A DNA stretch of 64,000 nt from positions 1 to 64,000 of the IMG/VR virus record IMGVR_UViG_3300047557_003487, one strand, 5' to 3'. Below the pieces are notes generated by a model, which was given only the letters and a program-made list of their open reading frames with translations, was not told the DNA's origin and made no database searches. The stretch's first letter is position 1, and each line of letters opens with the position of its first letter. This document shows, in pieces, positions 35,476 through 43,506 of the stretch. The DNA comes from a virus. The translations under genes were made by a program, and so were the position numbers.

Positions 35476-35700
35476 ATGGATTTAAAATCAACATTGAACA
35501 ACTACCTTGGTAAGTCTGTTAAATTTTCAGAAGAAGATTTAGGGGATGGTACCAAACAAGTTTGCGATTTGGAAACAGGTGACTGTTATGTGGTAAGAGA
35601 AAGAGATGGTCTTATTGAAAGAGCAGGTCATATGCAAACAGCAAACAGAAAAGTAAGAGTTGAAACCGCTAGAGGTATAAAACAATTACTAAACGACTAA
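35476..35700 (+). CDS. hypothetical 74-residue protein
   Basis: The protein begins MDLKSTLNNYLGKSVKFSEE and contains VCDLETGDCYVVRERDGLIER, a short beta hairpin with two cysteines, then a basic C-terminus (NRKVRVETARGIKQLL). No family is recognised. It has the TATTTAT motif 14 nt upstream and lies 5 nt before the next gene, so both are probably cotranscribed in the late period. A virion or assembly role is possible. Confidence 0.65.
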   Translation: MDLKSTLNNYLGKSVKFSEEDLGDGTKQVCDLETGDCYVVRERDGLIERAGHMQTANRKVRVETARGIKQLLND

Positions 35701-35705
35701 TAGAT

Positions 35706-36392
35706 ATGAGTTTGGATAAGAAAATATTAAGCGAGATTGAACGTTATAGACAAATAAATAAGTATATAACTGAGCAAGCAGTTCCACCACCGCCTCCACC
35801 AGGAGCAGATGCGGGAGCTGTACCACCACCCCCACCACCAGCGGGAGGGGCGGTACCACCCCCACCAGGAGGTGCGGTACCAGGTGCTGAAGTCGCACCA
35901 CCAACACCAATAGATGTTGAAAACGACCCTGATGTTGAAAAAATCGACGACGAGGGTAAATCAGAGGAAAAAGGTGGAGGAGAATCAGGTACAGAAGAAC
36001 TTGATGTGACTCAACTTGTTGACTCACAAAAAAACATTGAAACTAAACAAGAAGAGTATTTCAATAACTTATTTGGACAACTCAACAACTTGGAGTCAAA
36101 ATTAAAAGAGATGGATTCGCTTATGAATAAGTTGAACTCTCTTGAGATGAAAATTGAAAAATATAGAGATAAGACTCCACAGGAAAAACTTGAGTTGAGA
36201 ACATACGATTCATATCCATTCAATCAAAAACTATCTGATTTTTTTGAAGATAAAAAAGATGAGATGGAAAAGACAGGAAAAAATGATTATGTTTTAACTG
36301 CGGACCAAGTTACTGATATTAATGTAAATGATATCAAAAACTCGTTCCAACCAGGAAAAATGGATAGTTACGACAACGAATTCAAAAGATAA
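35706..36392 (+). CDS. proline-rich coiled-coil protein, unknown function
   Basis: A 228-residue protein in three parts. Residues 1-24 form a short helix; 25-75 are polyproline/glycine (AVPPPPPPGADAGAVPPPPP and similar); 76-110 are acidic; 110-155 (KNIETKQEEYFNNLFGQLNN through LNSLEMKIEKYRD) form a likely coiled coil. A C-terminal segment of about 50 residues ends DSYDNEFKR. Polyproline followed by a coiled coil suggests an extended, oligomeric scaffold or linker protein. No homologue is recognised. A terminator directly follows, so the hub-to-35706 transcript ends before gp32. Confidence 0.65.
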   Translation: MSLDKKILSEIERYRQINKYITEQAVPPPPPPGADAGAVPPPPPPAGGAVPPPPGGAVPGAEVAPPTPIDVENDPDVEKIDDEGKSEEKGGGESGTEELDVTQLVDSQKNIETKQEEYFNNLFGQLNNLESKLKEMDSLMNKLNSLEMKIEKYRDKTPQEKLELRTYDSYPFNQKLSDFFEDKKDEMEKTGKNDYVLTADQVTDINVNDIKNSFQPGKMDSYDNEFKR

Positions 36393-36397
36393 AAAAG

Positions 36398-36421
36398 AAA
36401 GGGACTGAAAGGTCCCTTTTT
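36398..36421 (+). terminator. intrinsic terminator before gp32
   Basis: AAAGGGAC (36398-36405) pairs with GTCCCTTT (36412-36419) around a six-base loop, followed by T residues. It separates the late tail block from the replication block. Confidence 0.85.
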
Positions 36422-36424
36422 AAT

Positions 36425-36453
36425 TTGACTAATAGGGATTTCCCAATTATAAT
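36425..36453 (+). promoter_or_regulatory. sigma70-like promoter for gp32
   Basis: TTGACT (36425-36430), a 17-nt spacer and TATAAT (36448-36453) give a near-consensus sigma70 promoter, 25 nt before ATG 36479 and directly after a terminator. It is the best such site seen in the window. Confidence 0.65.
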
Positions 36454-36478
36454 TAATAAACAATTAAAACACTTTAAA

Positions 36479-37336
36479 ATGAGTAATGTATTAGATGCCG
36501 TATTGGCGCAGTATGAAAAAAACCAAATCGGGGGCGGGGCCCAATCCAAAATGTCGCAAGACGAAAGAATGAAAAAGTATTTCGCTTTAATCCTTGGGGA
36601 TAAAGAGAAATCAGGTCAGAGAAGAGTTAGAATTCTTCCTACAACAGATGGTTCCTCACCATTCAAAGAGGCTTGGTATCATGAAATCCAAGTAGGTGGT
36701 CAGTGGCAGAAATTCTACGACCCAGGAAAAAACGACAACGAGCGTTCTCCACTTAATGAAGTTTACGAAGAGTTGATGAGTACAGGTAAGGATTCCGATA
36801 AGGAACTTGCTAAGCAGTACAAATCTCGTAAGTTTTACATCGTAAAAGTTATCGACCGTGATAACGAAGCTGATGGACCAAAGTTTTGGAGATTCAAGCA
36901 CAATTACAAAAATGAGGGTATCCTCGACAAGATTATTCCAATTTGGAGAAACAAAGGTGATATCACTGACGCAGAAACAGGTCGTGACCTTATCATTGAA
37001 CTTGCTAAGTCAAAGACTCCAAAAGGAAAAGAATACACAACTGTTTCAGCAATCATGTATGATGACCCAGCTCCTGTGTCTCAAGACAAAGACCAAGCTA
37101 AAGAGTGGGTTAATGATGAGTTGAGTTGGACAGATGTATACAGCAAAAAACCTGTAGAATACCTTGAAGCAATTGCAAGAGGTGAAACACCAAAGTGGGA
37201 TAACGAAAAGGGTGGATACGTTTATGGTGACTCAACTGTATCAGAAGAGTCATATGGCGGAACATCTAAGTCTTCTTCTAAGAAGATGGTTGACCCACAA
37301 GCAGACGCTGAGGTAGATGGTGATTTACCATTCTAA
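36479..37336 (+). CDS. 32: single-stranded DNA-binding protein, gp32-like
   Basis: The start at ATG 36479 gives 285 residues (T4 gp32: 301); an in-frame ATG-less extension to 36425 would run through the promoter. The OB core shows GQRRVRILPTTDGSSPFKEA, then WYHEIQVGGQWQKFYDPGKN and FYIVKVIDRDNEADGPKFWRFK. The C-terminal tail is Ser-rich then acidic, ending EVDGDLPF, the hallmark that recruits replisome partners. The zinc-binding Cys/His residues of T4 gp32 are absent; the protein has no cysteine. It coats ssDNA during replication, recombination and repair, with the polymerase, UvsX and helicase encoded nearby. Confidence 0.92.
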   Translation: MSNVLDAVLAQYEKNQIGGGAQSKMSQDERMKKYFALILGDKEKSGQRRVRILPTTDGSSPFKEAWYHEIQVGGQWQKFYDPGKNDNERSPLNEVYEELMSTGKDSDKELAKQYKSRKFYIVKVIDRDNEADGPKFWRFKHNYKNEGILDKIIPIWRNKGDITDAETGRDLIIELAKSKTPKGKEYTTVSAIMYDDPAPVSQDKDQAKEWVNDELSWTDVYSKKPVEYLEAIARGETPKWDNEKGGYVYGDSTVSEESYGGTSKSSSKKMVDPQADAEVDGDLPF

Positions 37337-37347
37337 TTAATTAATTT

Positions 37348-37381
37348 GATGTTCCCGACATCTCTGTCGGGAACATCTTTT
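37348..37381 (+). terminator. strong intrinsic terminator after gp32
   Basis: A perfect 13-bp stem joins GATGTTCCCGACA (37348-37360) to TGTCGGGAACATC (37365-37377) around TCTC, followed by TTTT. It would let gp32 be made in excess of the downstream genes. Confidence 0.93.
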
Positions 37382-37392
37382 ATAAGAACAAT

Positions 37393-38394
37393 ATGGCAAT
37401 CAAAAAGAACGATTTTTCAAACTTAAAAAAGAAGTTTTCAACTTCTGCAAAATATAAACCTCAAAGGTTTTTGGACTTAGGTCCTGACTTTTTGGATGCA
37501 GTTGGACTTCCAGGTCCCGCAGTTGGACATATCAATATGTTCTTGGGTCACTCTGATACGGGTAAGACCACTGCAGCAATCAAAGCCGCTGTAGACGCAC
37601 AGAAAAAAGAAATCCTCCCTGTATTCATTATTACAGAACAAAAGTGGAGTTTTGACCATGCCAAGATTATGGGATTCCAATGTGAGGAAGTGGTAGACAA
37701 AGAAACAGGAGAACTTGATTGGGATGGATTTTTCCTATTCAACAATAACTTCAGTTATATAGAACAAATTACAGATTACATCAACGAACTCCTTGATGCT
37801 CAAGAAAAGGGAGAGTTGAACTATAGTCTTTGTTTCATTTGGGATTCAGTAGGTTCTGTACCTTGTAAGATGACTTTCGAAGGTAAAGGTGGTAAACAAC
37901 ACAATGCTTCAGTACTATCAGACAAGATTGGTATGGGAATCAACCAAAGAATTTCAGGCTCAAGAAAGTCCGACAACGAATACGAAAATACTCTTATCAT
38001 CATTAACCAACCATGGGTTGAATTACCTGATAATCCTTTTGGACAACCAAAGATAAAAGCTAAAGGTGGTGAATCAGTATGGTTAAACTCATCTCTCGTT
38101 TTCTTATTTGGAAATCAAAAAGGTGCGGGTACAACAAAGATTACCGCAACGAAGGACAAACGTTCAGTTAAGTTTGCAGTAAGAAGTAAGGTATCTGTGA
38201 TGAAGAACCACATCAATGGACTCGGTTTTGATGACGGAAAGATTATTGTTACACCTCATGGATTTTTAGCAGGAAAAGATTCAACAGAAGAGAAAGCTTC
38301 TATTGAAAAATATAAGAAAGAATATGCTGATTATTGGAAAGATATAATCGGCGCGGATGGTGATTTTACACTTACAGAAGAAAAAGAAGATTGA
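37393..38394 (+). CDS. uvsX: UvsX/RecA-like recombinase
   Basis: A 333-residue RecA-fold ATPase. Walker A is GHSDTGKTT (52-60). Walker B-type LCFIWDSVGSVP lies near 147. NTLIIINQPWVELPDN and AKGGESVWLNSSLVFLFGNQ match the L1/L2 region and the UvsX core. T4 UvsX is 391 residues. It forms filaments on ssDNA for recombination-dependent replication and repair. It follows the gp32 terminator by 11 nt, so transcription probably depends on read-through. The UvsY mediator was not recognised in this window; the 149-residue protein at 39425 is not clearly it. Confidence 0.93.
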   Translation: MAIKKNDFSNLKKKFSTSAKYKPQRFLDLGPDFLDAVGLPGPAVGHINMFLGHSDTGKTTAAIKAAVDAQKKEILPVFIITEQKWSFDHAKIMGFQCEEVVDKETGELDWDGFFLFNNNFSYIEQITDYINELLDAQEKGELNYSLCFIWDSVGSVPCKMTFEGKGGKQHNASVLSDKIGMGINQRISGSRKSDNEYENTLIIINQPWVELPDNPFGQPKIKAKGGESVWLNSSLVFLFGNQKGAGTTKITATKDKRSVKFAVRSKVSVMKNHINGLGFDDGKIIVTPHGFLAGKDSTEEKASIEKYKKEYADYWKDIIGADGDFTLTEEKED

Positions 38395-38417
38395 TTGTTC
38401 ACCCTTAAATTGAATAT

Positions 38418-39419
38418 GTGACGAAGACATTGTTGGTGGATGGGGATAACCTATTCAAAATTGGATTCCACGGGGTAAAGGAACTCTATAGTGACGGCTC
38501 CCACATTGGTGGGGTGTATCACTTCATTAATACACTAAGACGATTTTTAGAGGAGCACAATCACGATAAAGTGGTTGTATTTTGGGATGGTGATTCCAAC
38601 TCTTCAATACGCAAATCAATTTATCCTCAATACAAGGGTAATCGTCGACAAGACATGAATGAGTACAAATACGAATCTTACTTGCAACAAAAGGCAAGAG
38701 TAAAGACGTATTTGGAGGAGGTGTTTGTGCGACAGGTTGAAATGGTGAACAACGAAGCCGATGATTTGATAGCTTACTATACACAAGTTGCCATTGACGA
38801 ACAAATCATAATCTTTTCAGGAGACAAGGACCTCACCCAACTAATATCAGAAAGAGTAACTATTTTTTCACCCGTAAGTAAAACTTACTATAAGAACGGG
38901 GACAAGATATTAATCAACAAAGTTGAGATACCTCACTATAACGTTACACTAACAAAAATCTTTACAGGAGATAAGTCTGATAACATCGATGGTATTGAAG
39001 GGTTAGGTGAAAAGACTTTGGTTAAATTTTTTCCTCAATTGCAGGAAAAACCATGCACTATCAACGAAATCCTAATTAATGCACAAAATATCCCGCAGAA
39101 AAAACCTATCAAAAGTTTATCTAATATTTTGACTGGACGTACCAAAAGCGGTATACTTGGTGAAGAGTTCTACAGAGTAAATTCTAAAATTGTTGACCTT
39201 ACAAATCCTCTGATTACAGATGAAGGAAAACAATTGGTAGAACAAATCCACACCGATACAATAGACCCCACCGACAGAGGATATAAAAATTTGATGAGAC
39301 TTATGATGGAAGATGGTCTTTTCAAATACCTTCCTAAAAATGATGAAGCTTGGGTAAACTTTCTCAAGCCATTTATGAAATTAACTAGAAAAGAAAAACG
39401 AAACAATAACAAAAATTAA
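38418..39419 (+). CDS. rnh: 5'-3' exonuclease / flap endonuclease (T4 RNase H-like)
   Basis: A GTG start gives 333 residues (T4 RNase H: 305); no ATG fits upstream. Conserved acidic clusters are all present: LLVDGDNL (D8, D10), VVVFWDGDSN, NNEADDLIAYY and FSGDKDLTQL. A helix-hairpin-helix follows at FTGDKSDNIDGIEGLGEKTL. It removes RNA primers and flaps during lagging-strand synthesis, in partnership with gp32 and the polymerase. It lies in the replication operon after UvsX with a 23-nt gap. Confidence 0.92.
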   Translation: MTKTLLVDGDNLFKIGFHGVKELYSDGSHIGGVYHFINTLRRFLEEHNHDKVVVFWDGDSNSSIRKSIYPQYKGNRRQDMNEYKYESYLQQKARVKTYLEEVFVRQVEMVNNEADDLIAYYTQVAIDEQIIIFSGDKDLTQLISERVTIFSPVSKTYYKNGDKILINKVEIPHYNVTLTKIFTGDKSDNIDGIEGLGEKTLVKFFPQLQEKPCTINEILINAQNIPQKKPIKSLSNILTGRTKSGILGEEFYRVNSKIVDLTNPLITDEGKQLVEQIHTDTIDPTDRGYKNLMRLMMEDGLFKYLPKNDEAWVNFLKPFMKLTRKEKRNNNKN

Positions 39420-39424
39420 AAACT

Positions 39425-39874
39425 ATGAAAGAGCAAGAAAGCACGAAGATGGAGTTTCTATTAACTCTAAACGACAACATTGTTGTTCAAAGATTTTTCA
39501 ACGTAAGAGGGTATGTTCCCAAAGCTAAAAATTCTTTGGAGTTACATGAATTCGTCAAAGCTTTGAGTGAAGAACTTCACTACTATCTCAAAATGAAAAC
39601 AGTTGTCTACATGATGGAGAATCAAGAGGCAATAATTCACGACCCAACAATTATGGAAACTTCATTCACTGAAGGTCCTGAAAACTTCAACATTTACATC
39701 AAGGTTGGGGACACAGTGTTGAACCACAGACAGTTTGATGGAAAACTTTACCCACCAAAAGTGCGTTACACAGTTGATGTTAGACCATTCTTAAAAGAGG
39801 TTTTGAGAGAACTCACAGACATCTTCTCAAGCAAAAAATTAACTTACAAATATTTGGAACTTGACCTCGCTTAA
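39425..39874 (+). CDS. unrecognised 149-residue protein of the replication operon
   Basis: The protein begins MKEQESTKMEFLLTLNDNIV and has a conserved-looking core (FFNVRGYVPKAKNSLELHEF) followed by VKALSEELHYYLKMKTVVYM. The C-terminus (YTVDVRPFLKEVLRELTDIF) is helical. No motif of known enzymes is seen. It lies 5 nt after the exonuclease and 41 nt before the helicase, so a replication or helicase-loading accessory role is possible by location. The gap before the helicase holds a G-run (CAGGGGGGTAAG), one of few purine-rich leaders in the window. Confidence 0.65.
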   Translation: MKEQESTKMEFLLTLNDNIVVQRFFNVRGYVPKAKNSLELHEFVKALSEELHYYLKMKTVVYMMENQEAIIHDPTIMETSFTEGPENFNIYIKVGDTVLNHRQFDGKLYPPKVRYTVDVRPFLKEVLRELTDIFSSKKLTYKYLELDLA

Positions 39875-39915
39875 CAAATATTTAAAATAATACAGGGGGG
39901 TAAGAGACGCAATAT

Positions 39916-41298
39916 ATGAACAAGAATTTCGATTATTTAGGTAACACTTTTCAAATTCAATTAATCAATCAGATTGTTGTAGACAAGGATTTTTCATCTT
40001 CAATCATTGATGTTTTGGAAAGTTCTTACTTCGACAACAAGTATTTCAAAATCATAATTCAGATGATTAAGGAGTACTATGTTAAGTACGAATCTACACC
40101 CAACTTCGAAACCTTGGAACAGATTGTTAAATCTGAAGTCTCACAAGAATTGGTTGCAAAAATTGTTTTAGATACTTTAAAACAAATCAAAGAAGCACCT
40201 TTTGAAGGAACTCAATTTGTTCAAGAAAAAGCATTGAAATTCTGTAAACAACAAGAGTTACAGAAAGCAATGAACAAGGCTCAAAAGATTATCACAGAAG
40301 GAGACTTCGAGTCCTACGACAAAGTTGAAGGTCTTGTGAGAGAAGCTTTACAGGTTGGGGAAATTGAGAAGGGACAATCAGATGTTTTCGCAGATTTGGA
40401 CACTGTTCTAGAGGAAGATTATAGACATCCAATTCCTATGGGAATTGCGGGGATAGACAAACTACTCAAAGGTGGATTGGCTAAAGGTGAGATTGGAGTG
40501 ATACTAGCACCTACAGGAGTTGGTAAAACTACTGTACTTACAAAAATTGCAAACACAGCTTTCAATATGGGATACAATGTTCTTCAGATATTTTTTGAAG
40601 ACAACCCAAAAATTGTACAAAGAAAACACTTCACAATTTGGACAGGAATTGAACCCGACAATTTGGTATTCCATAAAGAAAAAGTTATGGAAAAAATCAC
40701 TGAGATTAGGGAGACAATGCCAAACAAGTTAGTTCTAAAAAAACTAGCATCTGATACTATGACTATGAATCAAATCAAAAACCAAGTCAGAAAAATGATT
40801 GCTGACGGTACAAAAATAGATATGATTCTTTTGGATTACATTGATTGTGTATTACCTGAGTCAAGTGCTAAAGATGAGTGGAAAGCTGAAGGGTCCGTGA
40901 TGAGAGCTTTTGAAGCGATGTGCCACGAGTTAGACATAGCTGGGTGGACAGCAACTCAAGGAAACAGAAGTTCAATCTCCTCTGAGGTTGTTACAACTGA
41001 CCAAATGGGTGGTTCAATCAAGAAAGCACAAGTTGGTCACGTAATCATTACCGTTGCTAAGACTCTACAACAAAAAGAGATGAATCTTGCAACAATCGCC
41101 ATCACAAAATCCCGTCTTGGTAAGGACGGTGTTGTCTTCGAGAACTGTAAGTTCAATAATGAATTATTGGAAATAGATACCGAATCATCGGTAACATTCC
41201 TTGGTTTCGAAGAACAACAAGAAGAAAGAAAAAGAGATAGAGTTAAGGAGCTCCTTGAAAAAAGAAAGGAAAGGGAAAAAACCCAAAATCAGACTTAA
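39916..41298 (+). CDS. 41: DnaB-type replicative helicase, gp41-like
   Basis: A 460-residue protein (T4 gp41: 475). The N-terminal helical domain covers about 1-130. The RecA-like motor has Walker A LAPTGVGKTT near 198-206, preceded by GIDKLLKGGLAKGEIGV; Walker B MILLDYID near 300; GWTATQGNRSS near 343 (H3-type motif); and TIAITKSRLGKDG near 392. The C-terminal 35 residues are highly charged (EEQQEERKRDRVKELLEKR). It forms a hexamer that unwinds DNA ahead of the polymerase. The primase partner (gp61) is not in this window. Confidence 0.93.
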   Translation: MNKNFDYLGNTFQIQLINQIVVDKDFSSSIIDVLESSYFDNKYFKIIIQMIKEYYVKYESTPNFETLEQIVKSEVSQELVAKIVLDTLKQIKEAPFEGTQFVQEKALKFCKQQELQKAMNKAQKIITEGDFESYDKVEGLVREALQVGEIEKGQSDVFADLDTVLEEDYRHPIPMGIAGIDKLLKGGLAKGEIGVILAPTGVGKTTVLTKIANTAFNMGYNVLQIFFEDNPKIVQRKHFTIWTGIEPDNLVFHKEKVMEKITEIRETMPNKLVLKKLASDTMTMNQIKNQVRKMIADGTKIDMILLDYIDCVLPESSAKDEWKAEGSVMRAFEAMCHELDIAGWTATQGNRSSISSEVVTTDQMGGSIKKAQVGHVIITVAKTLQQKEMNLATIAITKSRLGKDGVVFENCKFNNELLEIDTESSVTFLGFEEQQEERKRDRVKELLEKRKEREKTQNQT

Positions 41299-41349
41299 TT
41301 AAATATCTACTTTTTCTCAAAAAAACTTATTTTTTTTTTAATTATTTTC

Positions 41350-41400
41350 GTGGTCGCTTAGTTGCCGACCGCATATTTATCTTAAAAATCGGTGATTTTT
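41350..41400 (+). promoter_or_regulatory. structured leader of ribonucleotide reductase gene
   Basis: The 135-nt gap 41299-41433 holds GGTCG (41352-41356) pairing with CGACC (41366-41370), extendable by a G-C and a T-G pair; then TATTTAT (41374-41380); then AAAAATC (41384-41390) pairing with GATTTTT (41394-41400) around GGT. The function is unknown; the second hairpin lies downstream of the promoter-like motif and could act in the mRNA leader. Confidence 0.35.
41374..41380 (+). promoter_or_regulatory. TATTTAT motif upstream of ribonucleotide reductase
   Basis: The 7-mer lies 53 nt before the ATG, between two hairpins. Confidence 0.4.
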
Positions 41401-41433
41401 TGATAAAAAAGTTATACCTTAAAAATTTAAAAA

Positions 41434-43296
41434 ATGGACATTTCGAACAGAATTTTATCAGACATTACAGTGTACATGAAGTACGCGAAGTACATGCCTG
41501 AACTCAAGAGAAGAGAGACTTGGCAAGAGCTAGTTACAAGAAACATGGAGATGCATATTAAAATGTATCCAAAATTAGAAAAAGAGATTAGAGAGAATTA
41601 TCAGTATGTTTACAAGAAACAAGTATTACCCTCAATGAGGTCGATGCAGTTCGCTGGTAAACCTATTGAAATCTCACCAAACAGAATTTACAACTGTGCG
41701 TTTGCGCCGATTGATGATTGGAGAGTATTTTCAGAAATTATGTTCTTACTTTTAGGTGGAACAGGAGTTGGTTATTCAGTTCAAAAACACCACGTTGATG
41801 TTTTACCTGAAATCAGAAAACCAAATAAAGAAAGAGGAAGAAGATGGTTAGTTGCTGACTCAATTGAGGGTTGGGCTGACGCAGTTAAAGTATTAGTTAA
41901 ATCTTACTTCTTTGGTGGTTCACACATTCAGTTTGATTTCAGTGATATCAGACCAAAGGGTGCAAGACTTGTAACCTCAGGTGGTAAAGCTCCTGGTCCT
42001 CAACCATTGAAAGAGTGTCTTATAAAACTTGAGGGTATTTTAGACTCAAAAGAAGACGGTGAAAAACTATCTCCAATCGAAGTTCACGACATCGTTTGCC
42101 ATATTGCAGACGCTGTACTTGCAGGTGGTATTAGAAGAGCGGCACTTATTTGTTTGTTCTCAGCAACAGATGAAGATATGATTGGTAGTAAGAGTGGTTC
42201 ATGGTGGGAAACAAATCCACAAAGAGGTAGAGCTAACAACTCAGCAGTTCTTATGAGACACAAAATCACCAAAGAGTATTTCATGGAGTTGTGGAAAAGA
42301 ATTGAAGCAAGTGGAGCTGGTGAACCAGGTATTTACCTATCAAACGACAAAGATTGGGGAACTAACCCTTGTTGTGAAATTGCACTTAGACCTTTCCAAT
42401 TCTGTAACTTAACTGAGGTTAACGTATCAAACGTGGTATCTCAAGAAGATTACGAAGACAGAGTAAGAGCAGCTTCATTTATCGGAACATTACAGGCAGG
42501 ATATACAGACTTCCATTATCTCAGACCAATTTGGCAGAGAACAACTGAAAAAGATGCTCTTGTTGGAATTTCAATGACGGGTATCGGTTCAGGAGCAGTC
42601 TTAGGTCTTAACATGAAATCCGCTTCAAAAGTTGTTAAAGAAGAAAATGAAAGAGTTGCTAACTTAATTGGTATCAATAAAGCGGCAAGAACCACAACTG
42701 TAAAACCAGCAGGTACTACCTCTTTAACATTGGGTACATCATCAGGAATCCACGCTTGGCATAACGATTACTACATCAGAAGAGTTAGAGTTGGTAAGAA
42801 CGAATCAATCTACACCCATCTCAAGGAAAATCACCCTGAGTTAGTAGAAGATGAATACTTTAGACCTCACGACACTGCGGTAATTAGTATTCCACAAAAA
42901 GCACCTGAAGGGTCTATTCTAAGAAATGAATCACCAATTCAATTACTTGAAAGAGTAAAGAAGGTTCAACAAGAATGGATTAGACCTGGTCATAGAAGTG
43001 GTTCAAATGCTCACAACGTATCTGCAACAATTTCTATTCGTGAACACGAATGGCCAGCTGTAGGTGAGTGGATGTGGGAAAACAAAGAACACTACAATGG
43101 TCTATCTTGTCTACCCTACAACGGTGGAACATACGTACAAGCACCTTTCGAGGACTGTACAAAAGAAAAGTATGAGGAATTGATGCTCACTCTTAAAGAC
43201 GTTGATTTGTCTAAAATTGTTGAGAATAATGACGAGACTGATTTGAGTGGGGAACTTGCATGTGCAGGAGGTGCTTGTGAGATTACATTAGTATAA
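41434..43296 (+). CDS. nrdJ: class II (adenosylcobalamin-dependent) ribonucleotide reductase, monomeric type
   Basis: A 620-residue reductase. The active site is NPCCEI (C313 as likely thiyl-radical Cys, E315), with redox cysteines C88 (NCAFAPI) and C324 (FCNLTEVN). The C-terminal pair C610/C615 (LACAGGACEITLV) would pass electrons from thioredoxin or glutaredoxin. PAGTTSLTLGTSSGIH near 430 is the conserved phosphate-binding loop. No NrdB partner is present, and the short form resembles monomeric B12-dependent RtpR/NrdJ enzymes. Most T4-like phages carry the class Ia pair instead. It supplies deoxynucleotides for phage replication and depends on host cobalamin. The second Cys of NPCCEI replaces the usual Gly. 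Confidence 0.88.
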   Translation: MDISNRILSDITVYMKYAKYMPELKRRETWQELVTRNMEMHIKMYPKLEKEIRENYQYVYKKQVLPSMRSMQFAGKPIEISPNRIYNCAFAPIDDWRVFSEIMFLLLGGTGVGYSVQKHHVDVLPEIRKPNKERGRRWLVADSIEGWADAVKVLVKSYFFGGSHIQFDFSDIRPKGARLVTSGGKAPGPQPLKECLIKLEGILDSKEDGEKLSPIEVHDIVCHIADAVLAGGIRRAALICLFSATDEDMIGSKSGSWWETNPQRGRANNSAVLMRHKITKEYFMELWKRIEASGAGEPGIYLSNDKDWGTNPCCEIALRPFQFCNLTEVNVSNVVSQEDYEDRVRAASFIGTLQAGYTDFHYLRPIWQRTTEKDALVGISMTGIGSGAVLGLNMKSASKVVKEENERVANLIGINKAARTTTVKPAGTTSLTLGTSSGIHAWHNDYYIRRVRVGKNESIYTHLKENHPELVEDEYFRPHDTAVISIPQKAPEGSILRNESPIQLLERVKKVQQEWIRPGHRSGSNAHNVSATISIREHEWPAVGEWMWENKEHYNGLSCLPYNGGTYVQAPFEDCTKEKYEELMLTLKDVDLSKIVENNDETDLSGELACAGGACEITLV

Positions 43297-43299
43297 CCT

Positions 43300-43485
43300 A
43301 TGGAAAACAACCAAAATAAAAGGGAGAAGGTAGAACTTCTCCCTTCTTATTTCTACACAGAAAACGGAAGAAAAGTTATGACCGAACAATATCACTTGGA
43401 TAGAGGGTATTGTTGCGGTAATGGTTGTAGACATTGTCCATACGAACCTAAAGCTCAGAAGGGAAATACTACAATAAAAAAATAA
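43300..43485 (+). CDS. DUF5522-like cysteine-rich protein
   Basis: A 61-residue protein starting 4 nt after the reductase. The core YHLDRGYCCGNGCRHCPY, preceded by YFYTENGRKVMTEQ, matches the DUF5522 pattern, which is widespread in Bacteroidota genomes. Four closely spaced cysteines and a histidine suggest metal binding. Its role is unknown. Tight coupling to the reductase suggests a link to redox or cobalamin-dependent chemistry, but that is inference. Confidence 0.75.
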   Translation: MENNQNKREKVELLPSYFYTENGRKVMTEQYHLDRGYCCGNGCRHCPYEPKAQKGNTTIKK

Positions 43486-43493
43486 TCAAAGTA

Positions 43494-43500
43494 TATTTAT
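43494..43500 (+). promoter_or_regulatory. TATTTAT motif upstream of gp25-like gene
   Basis: The 7-mer lies 6 nt before the ATG at the start of the baseplate wedge block. Confidence 0.5.
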
Positions 43501-43506
43501 CACTAT

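Noticed and set aside
35781-35900. Polyproline tract as a sequencing artefact or simple repeat
   Set aside because: The codons vary and the frame continues into an acidic and coiled-coil region, so it is a real coding feature.
36425-36478. N-terminal extension of gp32 by 18 residues
   Set aside because: The extension would start on a TTG inside the promoter; ATG 36479 gives the family's usual N-terminus.
41299-41433. Cobalamin riboswitch before the B12-dependent reductase
   Set aside because: The gap is too short and lacks the conserved B12-box sequence; only simple hairpins are seen.
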